Part shown: piece after piece, positions 9,894 to 19,557 of the stretch | Layout of the letters: each line of letters opens with the position of its first letter | How positions within the stretch are numbered: position 1 is the first letter of the stretch | Assembly: GCA_013115135.1 (NCBI GenBank) | Contig: JABANP010000188.1 | Location: forward strand, 27,557 to 91,556 | From: Perkinsus olseni | Lineage: Eukaryota > Perkinsozoa > Perkinsida > Perkinsidae | DNA: 64,000 bases | Direction: 5' to 3' | Program-made: the position numbers and the translations under genes | The notes under the pieces: model-generated | What the model was told of the DNA's origin: nothing | What the model saw: the letters and a program-made list of their open reading frames with translations, nothing else | The model's database searches: none

Positions 9894-10170
9894 TCTTATA
9901 TATAATCGGAAACGGTATTATCAAGTGAATTACAGCTAGTAGATTTACTTTACTGGAGTGAAGATTCGGGCGTGCGCTAAAGCGTTTGCACAAAGCGCTC
10001 GGACGAAAATTGTGACCTGGTCCCGAAGGAAAGGGCAGAAGTGTGAGACGACGACCTGCTAGGCGTTCGAATAGGGGCGACGGTTCACTCGAAGTAGGTA
10101 CTTCGACGCCGCCAAACCACGGAAACGAAAAACACCGGGCTCACTTTGAACCACTCATGTAGAATCGTAG

Positions 10171-10402
10171 AAACGCCTACGGCGTGTATTACGTTGGTAG
10201 TGCCTTTGGCCAGCCAGTAATGCCGGAAAATATCTTTCTGTCTCCGAGTCTCCTGGCCAACCCCCAAACCTTCACCTGGGTCAAGGCCGATATCATCTCT
10301 GAGCGCACTAAGGCCATCGCCAAAGAGCGCGCCGAGTCGGAAGCTCACTTCAGGCAGAGCGTCGGGGGCCGTCTCAAATTCCCCCAGAGCGAATACCGGT
10401 AG
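10171..10402 (+). CDS. Hypothetical exon, charged C-terminal helix
   Basis: After a TCGTAG acceptor the plus strand encodes NAYGVYYVGSAFGQPVMPEN, then SLLANPQTFTWVKADIISER and TKAIAKERAESEAHFRQSVG, ending FPQSEYR before either TAG 10400-10402 or a GTAGGG donor at the same place. Codon use and the amphipathic helix look protein-like. The opposite frame (10085-10348) is less convincing. The gene boundaries and family are unknown. Confidence 0.35.
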
Positions 10403-10643
10403 GGCCTCGACGTGTCTTTCGGTGAGGCGTTGCAGCTTAAACTGAGCTCGGTTCAGTTCAGTCCCGAACTGAGGACATCCCGCCTCTCGTCCTCAGTCAG
10501 TAGCGCTGCCACCGTAGGTCCAACTTCCGTCCGCTAGACACTATTCAACCCGACAGGTCAAGGCTGATCCTTCGGGACAGCGGCACGCCGTTCTCGGGCG
10601 CCACCTGCTCCCTGGGGATGTACAAGTCTTCTGGGATGCGGCC

Positions 10644-11107
10644 TTATGCGGTCCTAGCCACCAGCGTAGGTCGCTCGCTGCTGTCGTAGCGATGCTGTTG
10701 GTTTCTACTGGGGACTGTCCTCAGGACGTCGGATACGATGACGCTGGCCTCCGCCCGGGCACCCTCGACCGGCACCTGCCCGGCATCAGACAGTCGAAAT
10801 GTGAGCGCCGCAGCAGAGACGCGTAAGCCTTTCATTTCAGCAACGAGTTCCTTGAGGAGGTGTGTTCGAGATGTCACGCATGCTCTCGATGTGTGATGCT
10901 CTTGCGACTGCCGTACCGCGTTCAGTTCGGGGCGTCGCTGAACCCTAGGCTGAGGCGTACCCCGTAGTATTCGCCTGGGATGGCATCAGCATTGATTCTA
11001 ACGACCGCCGTAGAACTTACAGCGAGGTCTGCTGAAGAGAACTGACCACCGAGCCCATCCCCTCTGGTGGTCGAATATCCGCGGTGAAAAGTTCGTGTGG
11101 CGCACAT
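10644..11107 (-). CDS. Hypothetical minus-strand gene, two exon blocks
   Basis: Two frames on the minus strand look coding. About 10922-11107 encodes GGQFSSADLAVSSTAVVRIN and IPGEYYGVRLSLGFSDAPN. 10644-10877 encodes THLLKELVAEMKGLRVSAAA, LTFRLSDAGQVPVEGARAEA, SVIVSDVLRTVPS and a stop at 10644-10646. They are in different frames, so an intron near 10880-10920 is needed and I did not find a clear one. The family is not recognised. It lies downstream of, and on the same strand as, the SpoU gene. Confidence 0.35.
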
Positions 11108-11607
11108 TGTGTGCCGGCGAAGCCAGAATCAGGCGGAGTACGACGTAGCCGCGGAATCTCGTGATAGGAACGTCATGACTTTCTTCTAACAACGAGTGCG
11201 TAGCTCACTTGCCTTTGAATTTTGTCATACCGTCGGCTCCGTATGAGAAGCGTAAGTCCTAACGAGACCGATTGAGAAACTGCGTCACGACAGGGTCATC
11301 GAGGTGCGGAGGAATGATGACGGAGTCGTTGTGAGAAATGGTCCCTGGCCCTGGCAACAGGAACGGGCACGCAGCATGAGGATGTCCTCGGCAAGTTTGA
11401 TGAATGTTCCAAGGTCGTAACTTAGGTCTCACTCCCTAGTCGGTGAGCTCGGGGCCGGTGGCACGCTGTGGACCAATCGAGGAACAGCCTGAGACTCAAC
11501 TTTCGTCGCAAGTTGCGACTCGCAACCTCAGGTTACTAGAAAGGCACACTATCAACACCATCATCATCTTGCGAAGTCCTGGAAACACTGTACAACTGGG
11601 AGATCGT
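11108..11607. other. Intergenic with an alternating palindrome
   Basis: No supported gene. At 11505-11526 the sequence reads TCGCAA-g-TTGCGA-c-TCGCAA, two overlapping single-base-centred palindromes that share a half-site. It is about 80 bp beyond the SpoU stop codon. Confidence 0.6.
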
Positions 11608-12508
11608 TCAGCTGTGGGTCGGCTCGTCGGCAGCCTTTTGACGTTTGGCGGCCCGCTGCCGCCTTTTCTCCTCGATCACTTGCTGCTCATACTCAGTGGG
11701 GTGCTCATATCTGTCGAGCTTCCCTCGACCCTCGTCAGTTACAAACTTCTGACCCTTCCGCTCCGCCACGGGCATCCCAGAGGCTAGGGCGAAGTGGTGT
11801 AGTACGATCGAACCGGCTATTGCCACGTTGAGGGATGCAGTAGCCTTCGAGTATTGCTGTATGTAAGTGAACTGGTCACAGGCTGCTATCTGACAGACGA
11901 AGAAATTCCTATCAAAACGTGGACGTCTCAGAAAGAGCGTTCGGACGTCCAACGATCGTGAAGGCGCGAGTATCACTGAGCCTACCTGCTTGTCGGTCAT
12001 GCCGGTGCCCTCGTTGCCCAGCATGAAGCAAGTGTCCCCTCGCCACTGCATGTCCTGTACAGGCTGCGAGGATGAGTGGATCTCCACCCCACACAAGGTG
12101 ATGCCTCGTTTCTGCAGCTCCTCTTTGGCTTCAGCTATCGTGTCGAAGAACTCGAAGGAGGCGTGAAGCGTCGTACCTGCTACGGCCAGTGAACCCGGCC
12201 CAAACCCAGCGAGGGAGAGTTCTTGAATTGGCGATACGGAGAACGGTCATTAGTCGAAGAAATCACCACTTGCGAGGTTTTCGCAAACTAACGACCTCAG
12301 AGCCAATTGAAAGACCAGTATGACCTTGATTCCCGAAGAGGGCTAACTCCTTCATCTTCTTGGCGCCAACGACAAACACCTCAGTGACTCCAAAAGCTGT
12401 AGCGGAGCGAAGCAGCTGACCCCAATTCTGCCGCTTCCCAACGTTGCATATGAGAAGATAACTTTTCCAGGGCCGAGATGGCCGGTCCGTCGATGCTGAG
12501 GAGGCCAT
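11608..12508 (-). CDS. SpoU/TrmH-family RNA 2'-O-methyltransferase
   Basis: Exons 12325-12508, 11986-12176 and 11608-11889 join in phase to 218 residues. SPOUT motifs are present. The N-terminus has WGQLLRSATAFGVTEVFVVG with the conserved N-x-G-x-x-x-R region of the fold. LFGNQG is followed by a helix (FFDTIAEAKEELQKRGI). Motif 2 is CFMLGNEGTGMTDKQ, and motif 3 is IAACDQFTYIQQYSKATASL, NVAIAGSIVLHHFA. These bind S-adenosylmethionine in the trefoil knot and methylate a ribose 2'-OH. The layout resembles the catalytic part of TARBP1/Trm3, which makes Gm18 in tRNA, but here it stands alone without the long N-terminal region. Substrate is therefore inference. The basic C-terminal tail (EEKRRQRAAKRQKA) suits RNA binding. 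Confidence 0.88.
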
Positions 12509-12614
12509 CGTTGAACTGCACTGGAAGTCGGTTACTCCCCTGAGCTGCTGGTGACACAACCACTAGTCGGACTAGCAACACAACACGCTGAGGGATACGA
12601 GACCACACCAATCA

Positions 12615-14310
12615 TCACAATGCGGAAGGCTCATGACCACCATCCATGCTAAGGGCGCTGAGGGCAAGGCTGACCACGGGCCACAGCGGCCATGAAGAGC
12701 GTAGGGAGTAGTCAAGCTGAACCGCACCAGCCGGAGACGAGGAGATATCTGCCCACCACCGATTGGAAGGAGCTGGGCGAGTGTGCTACCGAAGGCTATG
12801 ATCTCCTGAGCTGCACTGAGCAACGAGGCCCGATACTCCCGACTGTCGGTGGTGACGGCCACCTGTCACCATCAGTAGCAACACGGCACGGTCTCGCGGC
12901 GCCTACCGCAGCCAGGGCCGTGGCGAAGGGCAGAGGGTTGGCTCGAACGAAGGCGTCATCGGCGGAAGCTTCGTCAGACAGCAGCTGCTGCGAGATGATG
13001 GTCATCCCAGCAAGATCCCCAGTAGTGAGAGCTCTGAGGTGGACACTCGTTGACGGAGTCGATATGGCCGACTCACGTAGACAGATTGGTGTGGTAGGCC
13101 CCTATCAAGGGATGATCAAGACCGTCATTCGGGCTGACAGGAAGGCCTGTAGGGAGATTCCGTAGCTGCCACTGAGCCTGCTACCGCATCGTCTTGGCGG
13201 CCACGGCACCCAGAATATCCTCACCAGGAGTGGGAAGAACGGCCAGCCGCTGACGTGCACGTCAGCCCATGGTATGTCTACGACGAGCGTCATCAGAGGA
13301 CTGTGGAGCTTCTCATTCGACACGACCGACTCGGAGACCTGATGGGCGTCAGTCCAACTGCGCTAGAATGACGTAGTACACTATCAGCTCCTAGAGTGTT
13401 GATGGCCGCCACCACGCCCATCAGCTGAGTGACGAGCCGGGCCAGTCCACAATCAGCCGTAGTGGTGAGCAGATCGACCGGCAGCGTCTCGGACACCGCC
13501 TACACAGTGATGCCAGCTGATCGACGCGCGGTGATGGCCACTTGTTCCAGAACGATAAGGTCGCTATCGCCTAGTAGTTGCAGGGATGCTTCTGGGCGCA
13601 TGAGCACCGAGGCGAGCAAGCGTTTGGACTCCTGCCATCGGGGACCGCAGGGGAGATCTAGTGCCTGGGATGGGGGACCTCTATTGGCCTCGCCTTTGCG
13701 CAAGTTTGCTTCACAAGTTGTGAATCACAACCATGTAGTGAGTGGAAATATTTTGTAAGACAGTCCGCGACGAAAGCAACCACACACGCAAGAATGAGGC
13801 ATAATAACCTCATTCTTGCATGTGCCATTTTGCCGCTCTTAGGCTCCAGAAATAAAACGACGCTTTTACCTCAGACGGTTGTGGCACCGCTCCGCCATCG
13901 TCAGTTGCTTCTACTACTGGTGGCGGTGGTGGTGGTGGTGGCGTAGCTTCTACCGCTGCGACGGGCATCTGCTGAGCTGATCTGCAATGAGCACGTGCCT
14001 CAACTGACGCTATACGCCCAAGGCACACTTAGTGTCATTTTCGGAAGGGCTCCAGATGGCCCAGTCCTCTCGAAGCTGCTTGATGTCACTGACAACATAC
14101 CGTTAACAGCAGAGATGGTGAGCCACCATACGTGCCAGAGCCGCCCTCCACTGTGGTTCGAGACCCGCTGCCAGACACACTACGGACGCCATCCACGTTG
14201 ACCTCAGCGTAGCTGGCGCTGACAGTCTCTTGATGAACATGCCACCTGAGCCCGGCCTGGCGCACTTTTCGCACAGTCAACTCACTCATTAGCCTTCCTA
14301 TCCGCCCCAT
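12615..14310 (-). CDS. Uncharacterised protein, about nine exons
   Basis: Starting at ATG 14310 (exon to 14101: MGRIGRLMSELTVRKVRQAG...), short introns connect blocks encoding VAAVEATPPPPPPPPVVEAT; RWQESKRLLASVLMRPEASL; MGVVAAINTLGAD; MTLVVDIPWADVHVSGWPFF; LPVSPNDGLDHPLIGAYHTN; GDLAGMTIISQQLLSDEASA, FVRANPLPFATALAA; and REYRASLLSAAQEIIAFGST. Clear GT...AG pairs and phase agreement link most of them. The last exon and stop are tentative. A proline run marks a linker between the N-terminal and central parts. The family is not recognised. The second intron contains a 12-bp hairpin at 13788-13819 and an alternating palindrome at 13710-13730. Confidence 0.45.
13788..13819. repeat. Perfect 12-bp hairpin in an intron
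   Basis: GCAAGAATGAGG at 13788-13799 and its exact inverted copy at 13808-13819 flank an 8-nt AT-rich loop. It lies within an intron of the uncharacterised minus-strand gene. Confidence 0.9.
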
Positions 14311-14554
14311 CGACAGTCGAGGCAGCATCTGGCGGAGAGCTGACCACCCCTGTAGCCCTCGCGATGCGCGTCAGCCAGTCGCTCTTGGCCGAGGTCGTAG
14401 TGGCTAGAGAGAAAACGACGAGAAATCTCATAGAAGAAACTCGACGAAAAAGACCAACCACACCCGTCCCGTATTAAACCCGGCGCTGATCGGACAATCA
14501 GAGAAGCAATATTACGGTGACAGCAGTTAGAAGAGAGAGAGGATGAGGGAGGTC

Positions 14555-15930
14555 TCAATCGGGTGGATGCCCGGCCGAAAATACATGGGTGAATGTGAGG
14601 ACACCGAGCACTATAACAAATGCCAAATAGCATGAAAACATCACCACAGCTCCGGTACGAGTAATGTAGGCCTTCGGGTAGCGCTTGACCAGAGCAACGC
14701 CAACAGTGAGAAGAAGCAGACCGAAGACGGATACCATAATAACGATGGAAGTGTCGAAGAGGAAGGAGCCTCTCACATCCACGGGTATAGAGCCGCCAGC
14801 AAGGCAGGCTAGTGTCCATGGCAGACCTAGGCCGACACAGATGTTGATGATCTGGGAGCCCATGCAAGCTGATGCCGCCATTGAGCCGTAGCCACGACTG
14901 GCAACGGTGATGGCATTCACTGTGTCGGGTATCTCAGCTCCAATGGCGACCAGTATGAGACCGAAGTAGCCCATGCTGGACGGCTGGCCAAGTAGCGTCA
15001 CCCAACGGTCAACCACCGTCCCAAGCACGAAGGATGCTACTGTAATCCACAGGAATGCAGCCACGAAGGTTATGGGGTAGAGGTCCTCTCGAGGCTGGTA
15101 TATTCGACAGTCAGGACAGGTCGCGTCCACCGCCCGCTTCAAAGGGGCCATCAGCGCTACCACCACGCTCTTCGGAGAGGGTACGCGCTTCTTATGCTGA
15201 TGATTGCCCTGCTGCTGCTGAAGCAAGGGCTGCGTCCGTTGGGAGTCGTACCGCTCACGGAAGATCGAGGTGGACTCCTTCGCAAAGAGCTCTCTGGGGT
15301 TGGTGCCATGACTGAGCTTCCACTGTTTGTACCAAGCATTGACCTTCCGTGCATAGCATAGGACCAGCACGTAGACAACGTAGGTGAGGAAGCTCGAAGG
15401 CGGCCAGTGCCAGGTCGACGCCTCTTCTCAGTGCCCACATTAGTATCCCCAGGGCAATCATATAAAAGCAAATATCCCGGGCGAGGGGACGGCGCTTGAG
15501 GGCGAGGGGCCTTCCATCTACCATTACGAGCGTACACATGGCGGGGATGGCCAGGAAGGCGATGAGGCCGCTGCCAAGAATCGCTCCAACGCCCAACTCT
15601 GCTTCTGTTACATCTTCAGGGTGGTCTGTTCGAGACTGTTTGAGTAGGGACCTGACGGTCGCCACGGAGTTGACGGTAATTTCCGGCACCGCTCCGCCGA
15701 GGGCCATGAAGGTGGCACCGCCGACATCCTCAGGAACATCCCAGTGATCGCAAAGTGTCTCCATCGGAGTTGCATAGATGGTCAGCGGCAAAGGACAGGA
15801 TACCAAAACAGTAGAGGAGGATGACCAGTTCCAGCACTATGCCGTACCAAGCATGGTCCACGCTGTCCAGACACATGCTCTCCTCGAAGTGTGATAGGGT
15901 ACATGCTGCTGCTCTGCCTTCATCAGACAT
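14555..15930 (-). CDS. K+-dependent Na+/Ca2+-exchanger-like protein with two frame breaks
   Basis: Three adjoining frames encode one recognisable cation exchanger (CaCA superfamily, NCKX-like). Frame 1 (from ATG 15930) has LVILLYCFGILSFAADHL. Frame 2 has METLCDHWDVPEDVGGATFM, ALGGAVPEITVNSV (alpha-1 repeat) and LGVGAILGSGLIAFLAIPA. Frame 3 has FLTYVVYVLVLCYARKVN, a hydrophilic loop, then the alpha-2 repeat LVAIGAEIPDTVNAITVASR, GYGSMAASACMGSQIINICV and closing membrane helices to the stop at 14555. Frame shifts near 15765 and 15395 interrupt it. No GT-AG intron repairs either without deleting conserved helices. It exchanges Ca2+ for Na+ (and K+) across a membrane if functional. It could be a decaying gene, an assembly error, or a frameshifted gene. 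The hydrophilic loop holds a glutamine run (QPLLQQQQGNHQHKKR). Confidence 0.8.
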
Positions 15931-15942
15931 GCTCCAGCGTCC

Positions 15943-16642
15943 ATGGCAGAAGGAATGACGAAATATGAGATTCTTGTGAACTTGCCAACACTTGCTTTTC
16001 CTCAACTTCAAGATACCCTGGTTTCGGCGACGTGAAGAAGGTCCTACTACTGCCGTGGAGGCGCCAAAAATCCCTTGGCCCTCACCCTGGCAAGGCCCGG
16101 TAAGTAACACGCCTGACATGCTCTTCGCAATTCCTCTTTGTCAGCCCTGCTTCGATGGGGTTCGTTGTAATGAAGTCGCCTCTGGCCGTATCGAATATTC
16201 TCGCGCTGCCACAGCACACTGTGGCTGGCTGGCCCATAAGCGTTCAAGTGTTCGAGCGGCAGGCGGATAAGTCCGGTGGGGGTAGGCGGCGACTGGTCCT
16301 TGCTGTTTGTACGTCGTCTGTTCAGATTCACGAAGGTCCAGTGTTACCTCCGACTTCCTCACTTACGAATGGTCTTCCCCAGCGAGCACTGCTGCTACTC
16401 CTGCTGTCGACCGCGCCTCATTCATGCTCGAGAGTAGCAATCCCCTCGACGGAGATTGTTCGGCGGCGCTCTTTGCCGCCGAATCAGTGCTCAGAGGCCT
16501 GACAGACGACCTTCCCGGTCCAGGCGGCTCTGACCGAGTGGCTGATTGCAAGGAATTCGTACCCTCAGCCGACGCTTCCTCGGCACTCCCCATCTCTTTT
16601 ATATCACAACCGGTGAATCCGGACCATATGCCGCACTTATAA
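15943..16642 (+). CDS. RRM RNA-binding protein with one frame break
   Basis: From ATG 15943 the frame gives MAEGMTKYEILVNLPTLAFP; ILVNLP fits RNP2. After about 70 nt the RRM continues in another frame, FGDVKKVLLLPWRRQKS, to a donor at 16100. Exon 2 (16145-16281) gives the RNP1 region MGFVVMKSPLAVSNILALPQ and GWPISVQVFER. Exon 3 (16326-16642) is a serine- and proline-rich tail (SRRSSVTSDFLTYEWSS...). The two introns (45 and 44 nt) are in phase. The first segment and the second differ by a -1/+2 shift around 16012-16022 without a usable intron. Its ATG lies only 12 bp from the start codon of the divergent exchanger gene. Confidence 0.65.
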
Positions 16643-17357
16643 TGCATATGTTATTTATAAAGGCACCGATTACTGCAAAGTCAAGTAGTTGGTGTCCTCA
16701 TCGTCGGTTCATATACGCGGCTATCGCTGTGCACGTCATATCAAGGGAATGCCCCCGTGACTGTATAAACGTTTATTTTTGGATTACTGAGCGAATCTCG
16801 CTGTCATCGATTTATCCCATATATCAAAATGCTCCCAACCGGGTTGGATCCCGGCGTCCATGGTCCTCAAGTATCGCACGCTTTTCCTCTGCAGGGGAAG
16901 AAAGCGTTTCCACATTTCGTTTGTGTTGGGTTGGCTCAGTGGATACTACGTCTCTCCGCTACGATGAATTCTAGCCTCCGGGCGAGGTTCTCCAAGCTTG
17001 AGACTCGGTCTCGACATACCTCATCTCTCATGAGTTCTCCTGTATTAACTGCTCAACCCCATAATCTCTTCACTAGATAAGCGTTCTAGTTTGGGAGGAC
17101 CGGACACACCAAAGGTAGATAACTAATCTGGGACTCATGGCCTCTCTCATGCTAGCCCTTCAATCCCTACCATATCAATGAGTGATAATTAAGAAGTATG
17201 CGGACATACAGAGTTTTTCTTAAAAGATAAAAAATATCTTGTCAATGAAGAGGCATCACGATACGCAGATAACGAAAGTAGATTTCCAGTTGAGCAAGAC
17301 ATGAGTTGCCATTCATCCATGTGATGAACTACTGACGAGGCGTCCTGTCTCAAAGGG
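16643..17357. other. Intergenic, no supported gene
   Basis: AT-richer than its surroundings. Short plus-strand frames (16829-17080) lack a recognisable domain. It forms the 3' flank of the first secreted-family gene. Confidence 0.45.
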
Positions 17358-17759
17358 CTAAACCGTTGGAGGGAATGGCAGGGGGAATACCGACAGAATA
17401 ATCTGATGACCATGGTATAGAATAGTAAAGGTGTCGTCAGCGCGACAGTAGGGGATTTTCTTCCAGTCCTCGACGTTGAGGTCGTACTTCTCCGCAAAAG
17501 CCTTGAAGTTTTCATCAGTTGTCTTCAGCTCCAATACAGACCCATCCGGGTTCACATCCCAGGGAATGTCACCCGTGACGTCGACTATGAGGGGGGTGTC
17601 CTTGGGATTTATAATGAAGATATTGACAATGTTCGGGGGCTTGAACGACCACGTGCTCTTGAAGAATTCGTTGCCCGAGTTGAAGTATATCCTATTCGGC
17701 GGGAAGGCGGCCACCCTTTGGAGAATGGCGATCACCAACAGAATGAGGGAGCGACCCAT
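17358..17759 (-). CDS. Secreted-family protein, copy 1
   Basis: A single exon encodes 133 residues. Residues 1-20 (MGRSLILLVIAILQRVAAF) form a signal peptide, basic then hydrophobic. The mature part starts with PPNRIYFNSGNEFFKSTWSF and continues with the family core: VTGDIPWDVNPDGSVLELKT, DENFKAFAEKYDLNVEDWKK, IPY and DDTFTILYHGHQIIL. The start was chosen because the same ATG position and upstream block are conserved in the paralogues, although an ATG further upstream is in frame. It is the first of six minus-strand paralogues at 17-30 kb and is closest to copy 2. It contains a single cysteine. Function is unknown; the family looks like an exported, lineage-specific set. Confidence 0.8.
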   Translation of the reverse strand: MGRSLILLVIAILQRVAAFPPNRIYFNSGNEFFKSTWSFKPPNIVNIFIINPKDTPLIVDVTGDIPWDVNPDGSVLELKTTDENFKAFAEKYDLNVEDWKKIPYCRADDTFTILYHGHQIILSVFPLPFPPTV

Positions 17760-18162
17760 GCGAAGTGGTACACTACAGAGCGGTCTGATCAACAACAAGC
17801 ATTACTGCATCGGCAAATTTTGCCGGGCAAAAACTCAACTCGAACTTCCCTGAACGCATCGACGGTATCGCATCTCTTCGTATGCGTGTTGGTGACAGGG
17901 GACGCCCTTGTCCCCCAACGAAAGTAGCGCATTCAATGCTTCAAACCTGCAGATTCGAGGATTCTGATCGATCGTTCCTCCAAGCATGTGCCTCCTGCGA
18001 GCCTCTGGGACGGGGCGGCAGTTTCGCTATTGCAGAGGGCATATCTTAGATGGTCGAGGGGGTTGACCCCTTTCGTTGTGTCCGGCGAAAACTGTCTACC
18101 GAGGATACAGCGAAGCTAGAACCATGGGCGGCTTGATGGTTTGGGGCACATCGGCCTTCTAG

Positions 18163-18400
18163 TTTTCTGAATTGCGAGTATCTTGACGACTCGCATATTG
18201 CGAGGATCAACTTTTCGTAATCTTGTTTTCGAACTGACGGAAGGGGTTCCACACTGTGATGGCTAATGCGTTGCGCCCTTCTCGCTCGACACGCACATAG
18301 TAGCGCTGCCCAGGGGAATGCTAAACGCCCTGTTCCTGGTTCGTCGAACAAAGCCGAGTTCATTACGCCGCCTGAACTCCAGGAAGCTCTTTTTGAACTA
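18163..18400. repeat. Duplicated upstream flank of secreted genes 1 and 2
   Basis: The sequence upstream of copy 1 (about 17760-18400) is clearly homologous to that upstream of copy 2 (about 19398-20110). The best-kept part is GCGAGTATCTTGACGACTCG at about 18174 and 19920. Similarity extends well beyond the coding sequence, so gene and promoter were duplicated together. A shorter, more diverged trace occurs near 27600. Confidence 0.8.
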
Positions 18401-18522
18401 CCTCGAGTCGCAATTGAATCGATTGTGATAACTGGATCGCCACTGGGTCGGTATTAAATTCGCTACTCATGTTCGCGTCGCCTAGCTAGCCACGAGAGAT
18501 TCCGCGCGAGTGGTGATACGGT

Positions 18523-18990
18523 ATGATGTCTGATCGCCACCTTTGGAATGCACATGGTATGATGAGACCTCAGGCTGAGGTCCTCAGCATCGGAGCCTTC
18601 GACAGCCTCGCATCCCGAGAAGTCCTCTCGCATTTGCTGAACCTAATCGGAACAGACAGTCTTTCAGATGTATGCGTGGATTGGAGTCACTCGATGGGGC
18701 TCCACTCGAGTGTAATTACGGCGAAAGGGACTGCACTAGCCTCGCAGGCGGGGCTCGCGGAGGAGTGAAAGGTTCTCAAACTCGAAGGACATATTCAACT
18801 ACTCCGAAACTGCTCCAGCACTGCCAACGCAAGCGCACGTCGCTCAACTCTGCTCGATTCGAGCTCTCGAGGTATGCTGTGAGCAAAAAAAGTTAGCATA
18901 GAATGAATCTAAATACCTCGGCTTCTTGCTAATATTCTTCCGAGTAGACGTTAATCTCGTCCGGAGTGCGCAAAGCCTCGCATGACTGCT
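18523..18990. repeat. Duplicated downstream flank of secreted genes 2, 3 and 4
   Basis: This block matches 20840-21310, and its last part matches 23235-23400. Shared words include TCGCAACGGGGCTCGCGGAGG-like sequence (18735 and 21055) and GCCAACGCAAGC. The order and orientation relative to the genes are the same in each unit, which marks tandem unit duplication rather than scattered copies. Confidence 0.75.
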
Positions 18991-18995
18991 TGAGG

Positions 18996-19397
18996 TTATT
19001 GCAACGGAATTGGCCCGGTATATGGCGCAAGAACGATAAGATGACCATGGAATTGTATAGTGAAGGTGTTGTCATCAACATTAAAGGGGATGTTCTTCCA
19101 GTCCTCGACATTGAGGTGGTACTTCTCCACAAATGCCTTGAAGTTTTCATCAGTTGTCTTCAGCTCCAGTACATACTCATCAGGGCTCACATCCCAGGGA
19201 ATGTTACCCGTGGTGTCGGTTACGCAAGGGAAGCGCTTGCAATATATAATAATGAAGATATTGACAACATTCGGCGGCCCGAAAAACCACACGCTCTTGA
19301 AGAACTCATTGTCCACGTTCAAGTATGTCTTATTCGGGGGAAAGGCGGCCACCCTCCGAAGAAAGGCGATAACCAACAGAATGAGGAGGCGAGACAT
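18996..19397 (-). CDS. Secreted-family protein, copy 2
   Basis: A single exon of 133 residues, the same length as copy 1. The signal peptide is MSRLLILLVIAFLRRVAAF. The core follows: PPNKTYLNVDNEFFKSVWFF, TTGNIPWDVSPDEYVLELKT, DENFKAFVEKYHLNVEDWKN, IPF and DDNTFTIQFHGHLIVL. The frame remains open upstream of this ATG to 19721, but that extension covers a foldback insertion and is not conserved in paralogues, so the start at 19397 is preferred. Copies 1 and 2 differ at scattered residues, mainly in a variable stretch (residues 43-57) before the IPWDV motif. Confidence 0.8.
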   Translation of the reverse strand: MSRLLILLVIAFLRRVAAFPPNKTYLNVDNEFFKSVWFFGPPNVVNIFIIIYCKRFPCVTDTTGNIPWDVSPDEYVLELKTTDENFKAFVEKYHLNVEDWKNIPFNVDDNTFTIQFHGHLIVLAPYTGPIPLQ

Positions 19398-19442
19398 ACG
19401 AAGTGGTACACTGCATTGCGGCTTGATCAATGAACAAGCATT

Positions 19443-19557
19443 TCTGGGGGTGGTCAATAGACCTCCACTGAATTCCAGAAGCGCTCCCAGGATTGAATTT
19501 GACGTGCGGAAGATGATTCTGGGAGCACTCCTGAATCCAGGTCTATTGAACACCCGG
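19443..19557. mobile_element. Foldback/MITE-like insertion
   Basis: About 115 bp with inverted ends: TCAATAGACCT near 19453 and AGGTCTATTGA near 19540. Internal arms also pair imperfectly (AGCGCTCCCAGGAT against ATTCTGGGAGCACT). It interrupts the duplicated upstream flank of copy 2; the equivalent place in copy 1 (between AACAAGCATT and ACTGCATC near 17800) lacks it. Presence in one duplicate and absence in the other dates the insertion after the duplication, or marks a precise loss. No transposase is encoded. Confidence 0.7.

Noticed and set aside
11443..11787. A plus-strand membrane-like frame over the SpoU gene
   Set aside because: It is the reverse strand of the SpoU C-terminal exon, whose frame matches the family.
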